DNA of 64,000 nucleotides from Phellopilus nigrolimitatus (GCA_021029095.1 JAJOHG010000002.1:1054001-1118000), one strand, 5' to 3'; counted from the first letter of the stretch, positions 13,301-26,381 are shown. Notes: a model not told the origin generated them from the letters alone. Numbers and translations: made by a program.

Positions 13301-16300
13301 ATGCTCAAGACGCCTGGCCTATATAGCGTTGGTCCGGATTATCTCGATGACGACCCAATGCTCATCCAGAAGCGTGCCGACATTGCTCATTCGGCTGCGG
13401 CTATGCTGGAGAAGTGTAATCTCCTTAAATACGAGCGTTCGTCTGGAAAGTTCACATCGACAGAGTTAGGTAGAATTGCATCGCATTTCTACGTCACGTA
13501 CAACTCAATGGCGACATACAACCAACATCTGCGCCCGACTATGTCTACGCTTGAGCTCTTCAGGGTTTTTGCACTTTCTAACGAGTTCAAAAATATTCCC
13601 GTCCGCCAAGACGAAAAGCTGGAACTTAACAAACTGCTTGAACGCGTTCCCATTCCCGTAAAGGAGAGTGTCGAAGAGCCAGCTGCGAAGATCAACGTCC
13701 TACTTCAGGCCTACATTTCGCAGCTCAAGCTAGATGGGTTTGCTCTTGTCGCCGACATGGTCTTCGTGCAACAGTCTGCTGGACGTATCCTTCGCGCCGT
13801 ATATGAAATCTGTCTCAAGCGTGGCTGGGCTATCCCAACACGCGCAGCGCTCGACCTCTGCAAGATGGTCGAGAAACGCATGTGGGGCTCCATGACGCCT
13901 TTGCGCCAATTCAAAGGTGTCCCTGCAGAGGTCATTCGCAAGGCTGAGGGGAAACAGTTTCCGTGGTACCGATACTTTGACCTCACGCCTCCCGAGATCG
14001 GAGAACTGATCGGCATCCCGAACGCTGGCAAGCTCGTCCATCGTCTCGTGCACAACTTCCCGAAGCTGCATCTTCAGGCGCAGGTCCAGCCCATTACCCG
14101 GTCGCTGCTGCGCATTGATTTGTCGATCACACCTGATTTCCGCTGGGACGAGAAGGTTCATGCAAGCGCTGAGCAGTTCGTGATTATGGTAGAAGACGTC
14201 GATGGCGAGATCATCCTTTTCCATGACACCTTTGTCCTGAGGCAGCGCTACGCCGAGGACGAGCATAATGTCTCACTTACTGTACCGATGTTCGAACCAG
14301 TACCGCCCAATTATTATATCTCGGTCGTTTCGGAGCGTTGGTTGCATTCAGAGACACGCTTGCCGATATCGTTCAAGCATCTGATCCTACCCGCTAAATT
14401 CCCTCCTCCCACACCGCTCCTCGATTTACAGCCTCTTCCTCTATCTGCTCTCCACAGCAAAGAGTTTGAAAACATCTATTCATCGACTATCAAGACGTTC
14501 AACAAAATTCAGACGCAGGTATTCCAAGCGCTGTATACTACAGATGACAATGTCTTCATCGGCGCCCCGACCGGTAGTGGGAAAACCATCTGCGCTGAGT
14601 TCGCTCTTCTGCGGTTATGGTCGAAACCCGAGGCACCGCGCGCGGTTTGCATTGAACCTTTCCAAGATATGGTCGACCAGCGAGTGACGGAATGGCAGTC
14701 GAAGTTCGGCAACTTCCAGGGAGGAAAGGAGATCGTGAGTCTGACAGGTGAAACGAGTGCAGATTTGCGTCTGCTCGAAAAGGGTGATGTTATCGTTTGC
14801 ACACCTATGCAGTGGGATGTGCTTTCGCGGCGATGGAAGCAGCGGAAAAATGTGCAGAACATAGGATTGCTTATTGCCGATGAAATTCAGCTCGTTGGTG
14901 GTGAAGTCGGGCCCACGTACGAGGTCGTTATCTCGCGTACTCGGTACGTCTCTGCGCAGACGGAGAACAAGACGCGGATTATCGCATGTGGTGTGTCACT
15001 AGCAAATGCGCGGGATCTGGGCGAATGGATGGGTGTGCCGAGCCACGCTGTCTTCAACTTCCCGCCCAGCGCCCGTCCGCTCGACATGGACATCCATCTG
15101 CAAAGTTTCTCCATTCCTCACTTCCCGTCGCTGATGATCGCCATGTCGAAGCCAGCTTATCTTGCGATTTCGGAATATTCGTCTGTCAAGCCGGTCATCA
15201 TTTTCGTTCCGTCTCGCAAGCAGTGTACCATGACGGCTTCCGACATCCACATTCACTGCCTGGCAGATGCCGATGAGAATCGGTTCCTTAACATTGAGGA
15301 GTCGGAGCTTCAGCGTCATTTGGATCATGTCTCGGACCGTAATCTGATAGAGAACTTGAAGCACGGGATTGGCATCTACCACGAGGCTTTGAATAAGCAG
15401 GACAAGCGGATTGTAGAGCGCCTCTTCCAGGCGGGTGCGATTCAAGTAGTGATTGCTTCCCGAGTAAGTCTTTCGTTATATTAGAGTTTGTTTTTCTTAC
15501 TCATGTGATTCATCATTGTGATAGGACGTCGCTTGGAGTATTCCACTGTCGAGCTACATGGTAATTATCATGGGCGTTCAGTTCTTCGAGGGCAAGGAGC
15601 ACCGTTATGTCGACTACCCAGTCACAGACGTTCTGCAAATGATGGGCAAGGCATGTCGACCAATCGAGGATGACCGTAGCCGGTGTGTCTTGATGTGCCA
15701 GCAGACACGAAAGGACTTTTACAAGAAGTTCCTGAGCGAGGGCTTGCCTATTGAATCGCATTTGCCAACTCACATGCTGCACGATTACTTCCTCGCGGAG
15801 ATTGCTGTGAAGACCATTGAAAACAAGCAAGATGCGATGGACATCCTTACCTGGACATACTTCTACAGACGTATGACACAGAACCCCAACTACTATAACC
15901 TCAGTAACGTCAGCCATCAGCATTTGTCTGACCATCTATCAGAGCTGGTGGAGACCACATTGAATGACCTTGTTGGTTCTAAGTGCATTTCTATTGGTAC
16001 GTTCTTTCCCATCCTTTTGCAAATTCCACTAGTTAATTTATACTTTTTCAGAGGATGAAATGGATGTGTCCGCGCTCAACCTCGGGATGATTGCCGCGTA
16101 CTACAACATTTCCTGTGAGCGGGTTCTTAATTGTAGCCATGATTGATCTTTTGACTAACTATCGTAGATGTCACCGTGGAGGTTTACACGCTATCCCTAA
16201 AGGAGCGCACGAAGCTGAAGGGGCTTCTCGAAGTCGTTTCTTCTTCTGCGGAGTTTGAGACCATTCCTATCCGACGACATGAGGACGTTATTCTCCGTCG

Positions 16301-17240
16301 CATTTACGATCGCGTTCCCGTGAAGCTTGATCGCGCGGACTTCGAGGCGCCGCATTTCAAAACCTTCCTTCTCCTTCAGGCTCACTTCTCGCGGCTGCAA
16401 CTTCCCCCCGACCTCGCGTCTGACCAAGCCCTTGTCCTCGAGAAGGTGCTGAATTTGCTTTCGGCCTGCGTGGACGTCATGTCGTCCAACGCGTGGCTGA
16501 ATGCCCTCGGCGCCATGGATTTATCGCAGATGTGCGTGCAGGCCATGTGGGAAACTGATTCGCCGCTGAAGCAAATCCCGCATTTCGAACCGGAGGTATG
16601 TTATTAGGGTTTCTGAATTCTAGATAATTCTGATCGAAGTATCTAGGTTGTGAAGCGGTGCCAGGATGCGGGCGTAGAATCTGTGTATGACATCATGGAC
16701 ATGGAAGACGGCAAGCGCAATCAACTCCTGCAAATGGATAACCGTCAAATGTGAGTTCTCCGCTATCCGCATTTCATTTCTCGTAACGTATTGACGGAAC
16801 GTACCAGGCGTGATGTTGCGGCCTTCGTCAACTCCTACCCAACGTTGGAGGTCGAGCCCGAGCTTGTCAAGGGTGACTACACGGCTGGCGCGCCGATCGT
16901 CCTCCAAGTTGCTCTTTCCAGAGACGTAGACGACGAGGACGAAGATGACCAGCGTGTCGTTGCACCTTTCTACCCATCTCGCAAGATGGCGAACTGGTGG
17001 CTCGTTGTCGGGGAGCCGAGCACGCGGCAACTGCTTTCTATCAAGCGTGTCACGGTCAAAAAGAGTCTCGCAGTTAAGCTCGAGTTTACACTGCCGAAGG
17101 GCCAGCACACGCTCAAGCTGTTCGTTATCTGCGACTCATACATGGGCGCGGATCATGACATCAATCTGGATCCGGTCGACGTCGCTGAGGGAGAAGACAG
17201 CGACGAAGACATGGACAGCGACGACGAGATGTCGGAGTGA
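10346..17240 (+). CDS. BRR2: U5 snRNP RNA helicase BRR2 (SNRNP200)
   Basis: Eight exons: 10346-11926, 11988-13237, 13291-15463, 15525-15996, 16052-16114, 16168-16595, 16647-16750 and 16808-17240, giving about 2,167 aa, like yeast (2,163) and human (2,136). The start [16 protein letters not shown] has the family N-terminus, followed by an acidic linker near residues 215-275. Cassette 1 has CAPTGAGKT (about residue 520, split by intron 1), [11 protein letters not shown] (about 634), SATLPNY and [11 protein letters not shown] Sec63 unit follows. Cassette 2 has GAPTGSGKT (about 1,368) and DEIQ instead of DEIH; it is the regulatory, non-unwinding cassette in known BRR2. A second Sec63/FN3 unit ends in an acidic tail, [16 protein letters not shown]2 unwinds U4/U6 to activate the spliceosome. 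No frame breaks over 6.5 kb of coding sequence. Confidence 0.97.
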
Positions 17241-17569
17241 TTGGTAGATATCGTAGGCGCCGACTTGTTTTACTTGCCATTCTTGTTGCATTCTTTTGTT
17301 TTACCTTATTGTCTTGTCGACCGCTTTGCAAAATTCTGTATTATTAAAATAGTATACGTTATTCCTTTGCCCTTTCGATGGTTTCTGAGACACGCGAAAT
17401 CGAGCAATGTGGCGTGTCCCGCCGCGTCTATCTATACTCGCGTACAACAACAACACTCCATGCCGAACGTCATCGGCCTCGAGCCTTGAACCTTTTCCTC
17501 GCTCTTGCTCTTCCCGCGCCTCGTCGCCATTGAGTCCGACGCACACGGCGTAGACGCGTTGCGCGCAGC
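17241..17569. other. BRR2 3' region
   Basis: Short AT-rich spacer after the BRR2 stop codon and before a same-strand membrane-protein gene. I see no coding evidence. It should contain the BRR2 terminator and the next promoter. Confidence 0.4.
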
Positions 17570-18514
17570 ATGCCCGCCTTCCACCAACTGTGTATGTACA
17601 AAAAGACCAATAACACCTTGTCGGACTCGCAACGCTAAGTAGCAACTACATCTGCAGATACCGATATTCCAAATTTGCCCACGTCAGTCTTCCAAGCCCG
17701 CACGGAGACCTCGTCGGAGGCCGCTGCCCTCCCACATGGGTGCGTAATCCTCGTTGTAGTTAAGAAGCACAGCTAACCCGTCCGGCCTTCAAGCGAGAAG
17801 GCGCTCACGCCTATCATAGCCGGGACGATCTCCGGGACGTGTGTCGGCCTCGCATGGTTCATCACGCTTGTCGTCATCCTCGTGAAACGGCGGAGACGCA
17901 AGCGGTGGTACAAGGAGGTTGGGCGCAGCGCAGAAGAAGAAGCCAAAGCCAAGACACACGATGTGTTCATTGTCCCGCCGGACCCCGCTGTCCTGCTGGG
18001 TAAGCGCCAGCCGGGGGAGAGGATTATCCGTGAGAAGAAGAAAAGGTGGTGGAGGCGAGTATTTGTGCATGAGGAAAAGGGGAACGGCGAAGCACGGGTG
18101 AAGAGCGAGAAGGGCAAGGAGAAGGCTGCTCAAACGGCCGAGGTCTCAGGGGTGGAGAACGCTCCAGACGGATCTTTACCAGACGGATCTTTACCGAACG
18201 GACGAGGCGAACCACCAGCCTTCAATCGCCCGCCCCACTTGAATCGGTTGTCAACAATTATGTCCGCCGGCCGTCTTCACCAATCACCAGAGGAGAGTCC
18301 GCCGGCCTCTGACCCTCCAAATGGACATGGAGGACGCAATGCGGAGCGTCATTCCAGTGCGTCTGGTGGTACGGACGGTATAAATGCTGAGGAGGACGAA
18401 CATGTCAAGACAGTGGACTTTGGACATGAATCCGACCCAGAGTCTCAGCGGCAGGCTGCTGCAGATACAACCTTCAGAGAAACACCACATTCTTATCCTC
18501 CCGGTCGCGGATAA
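17570..18514 (+). CDS. Small single-pass membrane protein of unknown function
   Basis: My model has three exons, 17570-17591, 17643-17739 and 17794-18514, which join in frame as MPAFHQLS|TTSADT... and ALPH|GEKALTP. About 45 Ser/Thr-containing residues precede one strong transmembrane segment (ALTPIIAGTISGTCVGLAWF followed by ITLVVILV). A stop-transfer cluster KRRRRKRWYKE follows at once, and then a long charged, disordered, presumably cytosolic tail with a small PDGSLPDGSLPNG duplication. This is the layout of many fungal surface sensors and receptors, but I recognise no family and there is no clear signal peptide. The exons before 17794 rest only on splice-site logic. The gene is convergent with DHAD about 200 bases away. 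Confidence 0.6.
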
Positions 18515-18720
18515 ACTAATTCCTGTAAGTACGCGTACACACTAAGACTCTTCTGAGCTGACCATCTGTATGCAGACGGACGTAATGAGCACTCCTTATC
18601 TTTATTCGATGCACTTCAGTTCGTACGGGTACAATTTGTTGTAATTATTACACATGGGTCTGAGTGATGACTGACATGTTTCAACTGACGGGGATGTGCG
18701 GATTGCTACAGGGCATTTCT

Positions 18721-21700
18721 TTAATCGCAGTATGCACCCACATTCGCCGGCTGCAAGATAAAACTTGTCCGTAAGCAGAAGTTGTCGCAATAGTCAGAAG
18801 AGTCCTTACAGCAACGTCCCTGGCATATCGGAACAACACGCCCCTCTTCACTTTCAGTGGGTGTTCCACAGCCTCCCACTCCTTCTGGCGCTGCGCCTTG
18901 GTCTCCTCGTCTACCTGCCAGTCGATTGTTCGCGTCTTTGCATCCACGACGATCCTGTCGCCATCGTGCACGAGTGCAATAGGACCTCCGACCTGAGCCT
19001 CTGGAACAACATGGCCTGGACGTATGTTGCGGGCATGCATGTGCAATGTAGCAAAACAAAACAAAAATCTATGATGATCGGTCAATTGATAGCGTAGAAG
19101 GACTGCGCACCTATGATGAAGCCACGAGACGCTCCGCTGAACCTTCCGTCTGTGATTAGGCACGTGGTAGGACCTAAGCCAGCTCCCATCAGCGCGCCGG
19201 TGGGTCCTTTATAGATGTTCAATTAACTTAGTGCTACTATCAAATGCGTACGCGTACCCACCTAGCATCTGTGTTTAATTCGAAAGCGTTGGCCAGAATG
19301 GATGAGCCGACACAGGCTCTGAAAGAAAAATCTAAGGCGATCTCACCTCCGGCATACCGGGAGCACCCTTAGGACCTTGATACCTGAAAATCACGATTGT
19401 GCCAGGCTTTATCTCTCCGGCAGCGAGCGCTGGGTAAAAGCCGTCTATTCTGAGAATAGAAAAAAAATGTGAGCTTCCGAAAAAAAAAAACGCTTCTGCG
19501 CTATTTTCAAGTACTGACGAGTCAAAGCACTTCGCCACGCCCTAGTAAATTATTTGCATGAGATAATGTCAGATTCCGAGGGCAGACCGTTTACCTCGAA
19601 CCGCAGTCCCTCCTTCCCTGTGAGCTTCGCCACAGCCGTACCGGGGCACAGACTACCGCGCAAAATCGTCAAGTGCCCCGTACTCTTGATCGGATTCTCG
19701 AGAGGCCGTACGACATCCTGGATGTCAAATTGCAGCTCTGGGACGTCCTCGAGGTTTTCCGCGAGCGTCTTCCCCGTGACAGTGCGCTGGCTCCCGTCAA
19801 GGAGATTCGTGTAGTTCAGAAGGTACTTCATGACAGCAGGGATGCCGCCCGTATTATGTAAGTCCTCCATGTAATATTTCCCGGACGGTCTGCAAGGATA
19901 ATGAGATGAGTTGGTAGGGAGATTAGCAACACGACCTACTTGAGATCCGCTAAGTAGGGCGTACGTTCCGCGACTTCTTGAAAGTCGTCAATAGTCAAAG
20001 GAATGTCTGCAGCCCTAGCGATTGCTAGTAAATGAAGCACCTAGATGAGAAAGAAAATTCAAACAAACGTCTTATACTAGTCAAAATTCCACGTACTGCG
20101 TTTGTCGATCCTCCTATTACATTGACGACAGTGATGGCGTTTATGAATGACTGTCGAGTCAAGATATCTCTGAGCAAGGACATAAATCAACAATTAGATG
20201 ATTTCCCTCTTGTCGAAACGAACCTAGGCTTGATGTCCTTCTCCAATAGGATCTTCATGTACTTAGCTGCCTTGCGGCATTCCTGTATTTTCTCTGAACA
20301 TCCAATCAGCTCATTAATACATACGTTAGGTTCGTAATAAAAAGCACACCTGGATAAACCGCCGGAATTCCGGAGGAGTACGGTAGAGACATCCCGAGAA
20401 CTTCCAGCGCCGTACTCATGGTGTTCGCCCTGTTGAACTCTTAGCCCTTTCACGAAGCCAATTCGTCTTGCAAGAATCCATACGTGTACATGCCACCGCA
20501 AGCTCCTGCGCCAGGGCAAGCATGGCGAACAACATCGTATCTTTCGTCGTCGGTAATCTTCCCAACGGTAAATGCGCCTTGGATTACAAAATTATAAGTT
20601 CAGTCAGTGAGTATGGAATGGAATGCGCTGCTCAAATACGAGTAGTTTACCGTAAGATTCAAAGGCATCTGATATATTAACTTGCCCGCCTTTCTTGAAT
20701 CCCATAGCTGGACAATCAACTTGTCGTATCCCTGCCTGGATTGTACCTCCATAAATTAAAATGGTGGGTCTGTTATGGCGGACTGCAGCGATAAGGCACC
20801 CGGGCATGTTTTTATCGCAACCAGGTATCGCAATATTTCCGTCATAATGTTGGGCCTGAAAGGAGAGTAGGGTGCGTGATGATAAGTCTTATAAACGGTT
20901 TTTCAGCTTACCATGACGACCTGAAAGGAAAAGCTCAGCCAATGCAATAATCGAAGAAGTCATAAGCGACGTACAGATTCAATCGAATCAGCGATTAGGT
21001 CTCTGCTTGGTAGGCTGGTATTTCTCGTGATCGGAACCAGCTTTTCACCGCCGAAAGAAAACCACGTCACTCACGAGTATCGCATGCCTGTAAGCAATAA
21101 TAAATTGTCAGCTAGCAAGAAGTTGACCAGCATGCGACATACCATCATTGCCCTGAGTTATACCGTCGCTGTGATATCGTAAGTACGAGCGCATAACTTT
21201 GTCCACGAGTGTATAATAAGTTTACCTGACGCCGATAGTATTGAAAGTCAAACCAACAAGGTCTTCATCCACACAGCCTTTCTTAACCTCCTTGGCCAGG
21301 TCAAGCTAATGTGTTTGAAATGCCGCAACTTGAGGACAAGGCGGGGCTTCAGAAACAACAAAAAAGCCGCACCAGATGACTATTGCAAGGGTTCCCTTTT
21401 TTACCAAATATTTTCAGTGGATAAATAAATGAAGAATTCCATGGAGCTGACCTTCCCACCACATAGGAGAAATACCAATCTGATATCACAAACATAGATA
21501 TGCTTGTGATTTGTAAGAAGCAATCGACTCGTACCTGTGGCTTATGCATGTCCTCTTCTGTCAATCCTGCAGCATACACTGCAGCCAAAGACTTAAGGTT
21601 TTTGAACGCAGTTGGTTTATCGTTACGACGCACGCATAGCCTGAGCCCCTCCAAATGCCTGACAAAAAGTATATCAGCAAGGTGACCGACCACACGCTAA

Positions 21701-21876
21701 ATTCGGTTCATTTCTTACTTTGTCTTGAGTCAATTGACTCGAAATCTTGTTCAATTTTACACCATTCTGCCCAGATTTCGAGATACCATGTCTGTGCCGA
21801 CACTCTCACGTTAGGCCTGAGCATCGGATGTGAACGAAAATACGTGCACTCACATTTGAACATCGCTTGAAGACAT
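18721..21876 (-). CDS. ILV3: Dihydroxy-acid dehydratase (ILV3 type)
   Basis: Fe-S enzyme that dehydrates 2,3-dihydroxy acids in valine, isoleucine and leucine synthesis. It is broken into a dozen or so exons that read continuously: [179 protein letters not shown], and the end [12 protein letters not shown]. All three cluster cysteines are present (GNPC, GCDKN, ACGG). The ATG at 21876 gives MSSSDVQIHGISKSG, which has no mitochondrial presequence, whereas this enzyme is normally in the matrix. Either a 5' exon is missing from my model or this is a cytosolic paralogue. Confidence 0.93.
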
Positions 21877-22396
21877 GATAAAATACTACTTCAGGCCGGT
21901 CAAGGACAGTCCTGATAAATGAAGGGGATGATGGCGTTCTCAGATGCAACGAGCTGTTTTAGATGCTTGAACGACAATAATTCGGCCCGGCGGCGGGTAG
22001 ATGTGAGGTCATATTGTCATGGGGCGACCCATGGGAGGTCCATCATGATAATCTACCGGGATTTGCGAAATACCATGAATATGATTGGCACGTACGTGTA
22101 CAAAAAAAAGCCGAAAAAGAATAGCCTTGAGTGTAGGTGCCGACAAAGGGATGAAAGTCAACCGTTGGAAAGCTCTGTTAAATTTCCGCATATAGAAACC
22201 ATGCTTATGTCACCATGATCGGCTCTAGAGATAGCGCTTTCGTCTCACATCGAAGTCAGGAATCTTGGAAACCATGCCTGTTTCTCTCACGTTTGAGGCT
22301 CCGTTACTCAGCTATCCAAGCACTGCTCACGAACTTTTCATCATGGACTGAGAGCTCCTTGTCAACCACTGTCTGTACGGATCCGTAGCAATTTAC
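21877..22396. other. Divergent promoter region, DHAD / FAD monooxygenase
   Basis: A 520-base spacer between two divergently read genes. It should contain both promoters, and possibly an unrecognised first exon of the dehydratase. I found no confident regulatory motif. Confidence 0.4.
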
Positions 22397-24150
22397 ATGC
22401 CAGTGAATCGTCCGAAATTCAGCATAGCGATATGGTAATGTTCTATTATTGAAACACAGACCCCTATTGACAGTTGCGCGTTATCGCAGTGGAGGCGGAA
22501 TCAGCGGACTCTGCTTGGCTGTTGCATTGTCGAAGTACAGTGACATCGAGGTACTTGTGTATGAAGCCGCAGAGCGGTTTAAGGAGATAGGTGCTGGAGT
22601 CATGATCTGGACGAAGACATGGACAATCCTCGAGCTGATGGGTCTGGCGGATGATTTTTCAAAAATCGCTCATGCCCCGCCTGACGGCTCCATTGGTGAA
22701 CGATACTTGACGAAACGCGCTTTCACTCTCTGATTTTTTTTTTCTAGGAGTAGGATTCGACTATAGAAGATCTGATCAACCAACAGAGGGCTTTCGATTT
22801 CATATCGTCGAAGTTCCTCGTGAGCCTGAACTAAGACTGACTTGTATGGTTGGGTCTAGATCTTTGATTCAGATGGTTGCATACGCTTTCATCGGGCCCA
22901 GTTCCTTGACGTTTTCGTCAATCATCTGTCAGACAAAGTCACATTCTTTGGAAAGCGGCTCATTTCGTATACCGATGATGGCTCTGAAAAAATGTCCCTT
23001 CTTTTCCAAGACGGATCTTCGGCTGTCTGTGACGCTTTAGTTGGCTGCGACGGGATTAAGTCGAGTATACGAAGGCAATTATTCGAATCAATGGCTCAAG
23101 AAAGGGGGGACGACTTCCGCATTTTTATTGAACCCGTCTGGACTGGCACTACCGCGTATCGCGGGTTGATTCCTGCCGATCGCGTACCAAAACTCAAGGA
23201 CGGAAGTCTACATAGTGTACTTCAGAGGCCCATGATGGTGTGCCAGTGTGTTTTGTGTAAATATACGTCTACTGACTTGTCATCTACCGGAAATAGTATT
23301 GCGGAAAGAGCAAAGTGGGTTCTTGCTCGTGAGGACCTCGATTTTGAGGCTGATTATTATGTACTAGCATATAGTTGGCTATTCTATTGCGCAGGGCGAT
23401 ATCGTTAACGTCGTAACGCTCATCTCCGAGAAGGACAAACAGGGAGAACGTTTCGAAGGGCCGTGGGTGTCGGAGTGTTCCAAGCAAGAGCTTCTCGGTT
23501 GTTACGCTGGTTGGGAACCCGAAGTCCAAGATATTCTACAGGTAAGTCTCGGCTTCAATGCGGAAACGGTTAGATTGCAACTGTCCTGATTGACATACAG
23601 TGTATTGAAAGACCGACGAAGTGGGCTTTGCATGAGCTCCATCCATTGCCAATGTACGTGTCTGGCAAGGTGGCCCTCGTTGGCGACTCAGTAAGTACTT
23701 TTACGTGTTTCCACACGATCGAGCGAAATGTATTTGAATCTGCTAGGCACACGCTATGCTTCCGCATCAAGGGGCTGGTGCCGGACAGGCTATCGAGGTG
23801 TGCCATGAGTATGTTAGTTGAAGAGGCTTATCGAACCTGCTCGCTTCCAGGACGCTTATATTCTCGCGCAAATCCTGGGCAGCTCGCTCACAACCAAAAA
23901 TACGCTGACTGATGCCCTTAAAGCTTACGAGAACGTCCGACTCCCGATGGCAAACAATGTTCTGCGGGGTTCCAAAGACTCCGGTCTAATGTACGAGTTT
24001 GATTACCCAGGTCTTGGAGAGGACTACGCACGGCTTGGCCGTGCCATCCAAAAGCAGTGGGACTGGGTTTGGGCTAGTCATCCAGACGAGGACGTGGCAC
24101 GCGGACTTGCCTGTCTTAAAGCGAATCTGGGGAGTTGTGGCAGACATTAG
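22397..24150 (+). CDS. FAD-dependent monooxygenase, salicylate hydroxylase-like
   Basis: Group A flavoprotein monooxygenase expected to hydroxylate an aromatic substrate using NAD(P)H. Exon 1 (22397-22434) gives MPVNRPKFSIAIC and splices in frame to GGGISGLCLAVALSKYSDIE, the FAD-binding GxGxxG region. Further exons give FHIVEVPHG|CIRFHRAQFLDVF (acceptor at 22872), LVGCDGIKSSIR (the DG motif) and AYRGLIPADRVP. Late exons give VALVGDSAHAMLPHQGAGAG, the GD motif, whose A|HAML join removes an intron, followed by QAIEDAYILAQILGSS. The protein ends at SCGRH. About eight short introns; no frame defect. The substrate cannot be named from sequence. The divergent neighbour is DHAD, and I see no biosynthetic cluster around it. 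Confidence 0.87.
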
Positions 24151-24565
24151 CTTAATAACACAACTCACAAACAAAGTAAGAATATATATGAAATTATGCC
24201 AGTGCCACCTATCGGATCAATACGTGTACATGTGACGCGCGAAAGCCGAGTCTGATTCTCTTCGAAAAGTTTGGGCCCAGGCTTGTTTCACCTACTTCCT
24301 GCTTTGTTTTTGTTTTTTTCAAAGGAAAAAAAAATCAAAGGAAAAAGAAATAAACTTCTCTATTTTGTTGTACTTGAAGATCAGGTGGAGAGACTTTAGA
24401 GTAAGCTAAATTCAATCTGATGGGAAAACCTTATTGGGTTATTTGTTCATGTTAGTGACATCTTGAGGCTGTCAAATGAGGCTGAGGCTTTGCCATCTTC
24501 CCATTCCCCATTCATTCACTCATTCCCCCTGTCCTCTATCCTACTTGGCTCACTGGCAACTTACC
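24151..24565. other. Intergenic spacer with A/T-run inverted repeat
   Basis: Contains a T-rich then A-rich stretch near 24,305-24,350 (TTTTTTTCAAAGG against CAAAGGAAAAAG) that could form a weak hairpin after the monooxygenase stop codon. No coding signature. Confidence 0.4.
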
Positions 24566-26242
24566 ATGTCTGATAAAGCAGAGATGATTGACGAACTGGA
24601 CTCCGATTACGGAGATGCAGAAGAATACGATGAGGACCCAAATGTTTTTCAAATAAGGTGTGGAGAACTAGCTCAGAGCTTCTCAACAACTTCTGACTTG
24701 GAAGTCTTCGGAACTTAGGGATCCTCTCAAACCACCTTCCGCTTCAGTATATACGACCCAGGAACTACATCAGCTCATTCACGAAGGTCATATTGACTTG
24801 AATCCACCGTATCAACGGGGTATGTAACTTTCCTTCAAGTTGGAATTCCTTACCATTTGCCGGCATTGTCTGATTCATCTCGGCTTTCAGCATTTGTTTG
24901 GCCACAAGAAAAGCAAATCGCGTTGATTGAATCAATCTTCAGAAACTTCTACATACCTCCAGTCTTGTTCTTCGTGAGGCCTGAATCCGATGTGGACTCG
25001 GACCTGCCATTGAGAGTTTGTATGGACGGCAAGCAACGGCTGTCGTCTATTCAAGCGTTTTTCGATGGCCAAGTAAGTTGTTTCGAAAAACAATCGGTGC
25101 TATCAGGAAGGACTGACCCGACTCCTAGATCTATTGTGTGTCTAGCATTTGTATCACGTCCGCAGGGTTATTAACCGCCATTTCATTCAGACAGAGACCC
25201 CCTAACGAAGAAGAAGTTCTATTATACAGTTCCTCCTTCTCAGTCTAGTAAGAAAGTGGTGATACCACAGAAATTCAAGGATATCTTTGCCAACAAGCAA
25301 ATAACTTGCGGTAAGACTTTCAATATCAAAGCTGGGAGGCAATTCCCCTAAGAAATGGGCTAAATAAAATGTCTATCTGCAGTTGAATTTCGGAAGATTG
25401 ACCCAGCAATAGAGCGTGACATTTTCCAAAGGGTGCAAATGGGCGTTACGCTGACGGCAGCTGGTAAAAATTTCTTTGGAGCTAGACTTCTTATAGATAG
25501 TAATCGGGGTTTTTTCCCTCAGAGAAACTCGCAGCTATATCGTCTCCGTATGCAGATTGGATCACTGAGCTTGATGTCAAGCACATTCGCGACGCGGACG
25601 ATGGCTTGGGCACTCGGATTCTGTGGGATAGTCGAAGAGGGAAACACTTTCAGTGTCTCGCCCAAATGATTTACTGCTGCGAGAGGCTGCCCCTCCGGTC
25701 AGATCCATCAAGCGCTAAGTTAACTTCCTGGTTGCATCGACTGGACGCGCCAGGCCAGCAGTTCAAGCAGGAGATAGAAAACGTTCTGAACTCATACTGG
25801 ATCATTGCCTCTTCCGAAGATCTCAGAGCGCCGTTTACGGTCGTAAAACAAATGGTTGCTCCGGTCGAGTTTGTATTCATTGGTACATTGTCTCGTTTCC
25901 CTACTTTTTCCTTCGACGAAACTAAATGTCTTTCTTTTAGGTGTCCTTATCGCCGTTCTGCGTGACTGCAGTGATAAGAAAAAATCGGAGGAGGTGCTCA
26001 AACTTCGTGTGGACGTTCGGAAAGAGCATAAAGATGTTAGAGCAAATACTCGTGTTATCGCGTCGATGTGGAATGCCATAGATCAGGCAAAAACTCGACA
26101 AGGCGTCGATGGGGCCGCCATGGGAACGACTACGGATGGGAGGAAGCGGAGAAGAGGCATGGACGCGGACGATGATTATCGACCTACACCAATTAAAAGC
26201 TTAGGGGGTGCTCCTAAAACACGTGCAAGGTTGGCAAAGTGA
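24566..26242 (+). CDS. DUF262 (ParB-like / GmrSD N-domain) protein
   Basis: The ATG at 24566 begins MSDKAEMIDELDSDYGD, an acidic leader. Spliced exons then give DPLKPPSASVYTTQELHQLI, HIDLNPPYQRAFVWPQEKQI, FRNFYIPPVLFF, CMDGKQRLSSIQAFFDGQIY, YRDPLTKKKFYYTV, VEFRKIDPAIERDIFQRVQM and TLTAAEKLAAISSPY. The NPPYQR...W and DGKQRLSSI blocks define DUF262, a ParB/sulfiredoxin-fold domain known from bacterial GmrSD-type restriction proteins and found as unexplained single genes in basidiomycetes. A helical C-terminal part follows, then a basic tail (GRKRRRGMDADDD...) suggesting nuclear location. I see no GmrD-like HNH nuclease domain. The function in fungi is unknown; the domain call is solid. Confidence 0.85.
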
Positions 26243-26381
26243 TAGTGACGGGTTGCTTTGTCCTTTACTGCCTTCTGGACTTCTCGAATTAGACGTGGTC
26301 GGGTTTTGAAGTCGTTTCTTGCAGTTAACTATAATTCATGCAGTATACAGGTCCCTGAAGGCACATTCTATCATTCAATCA

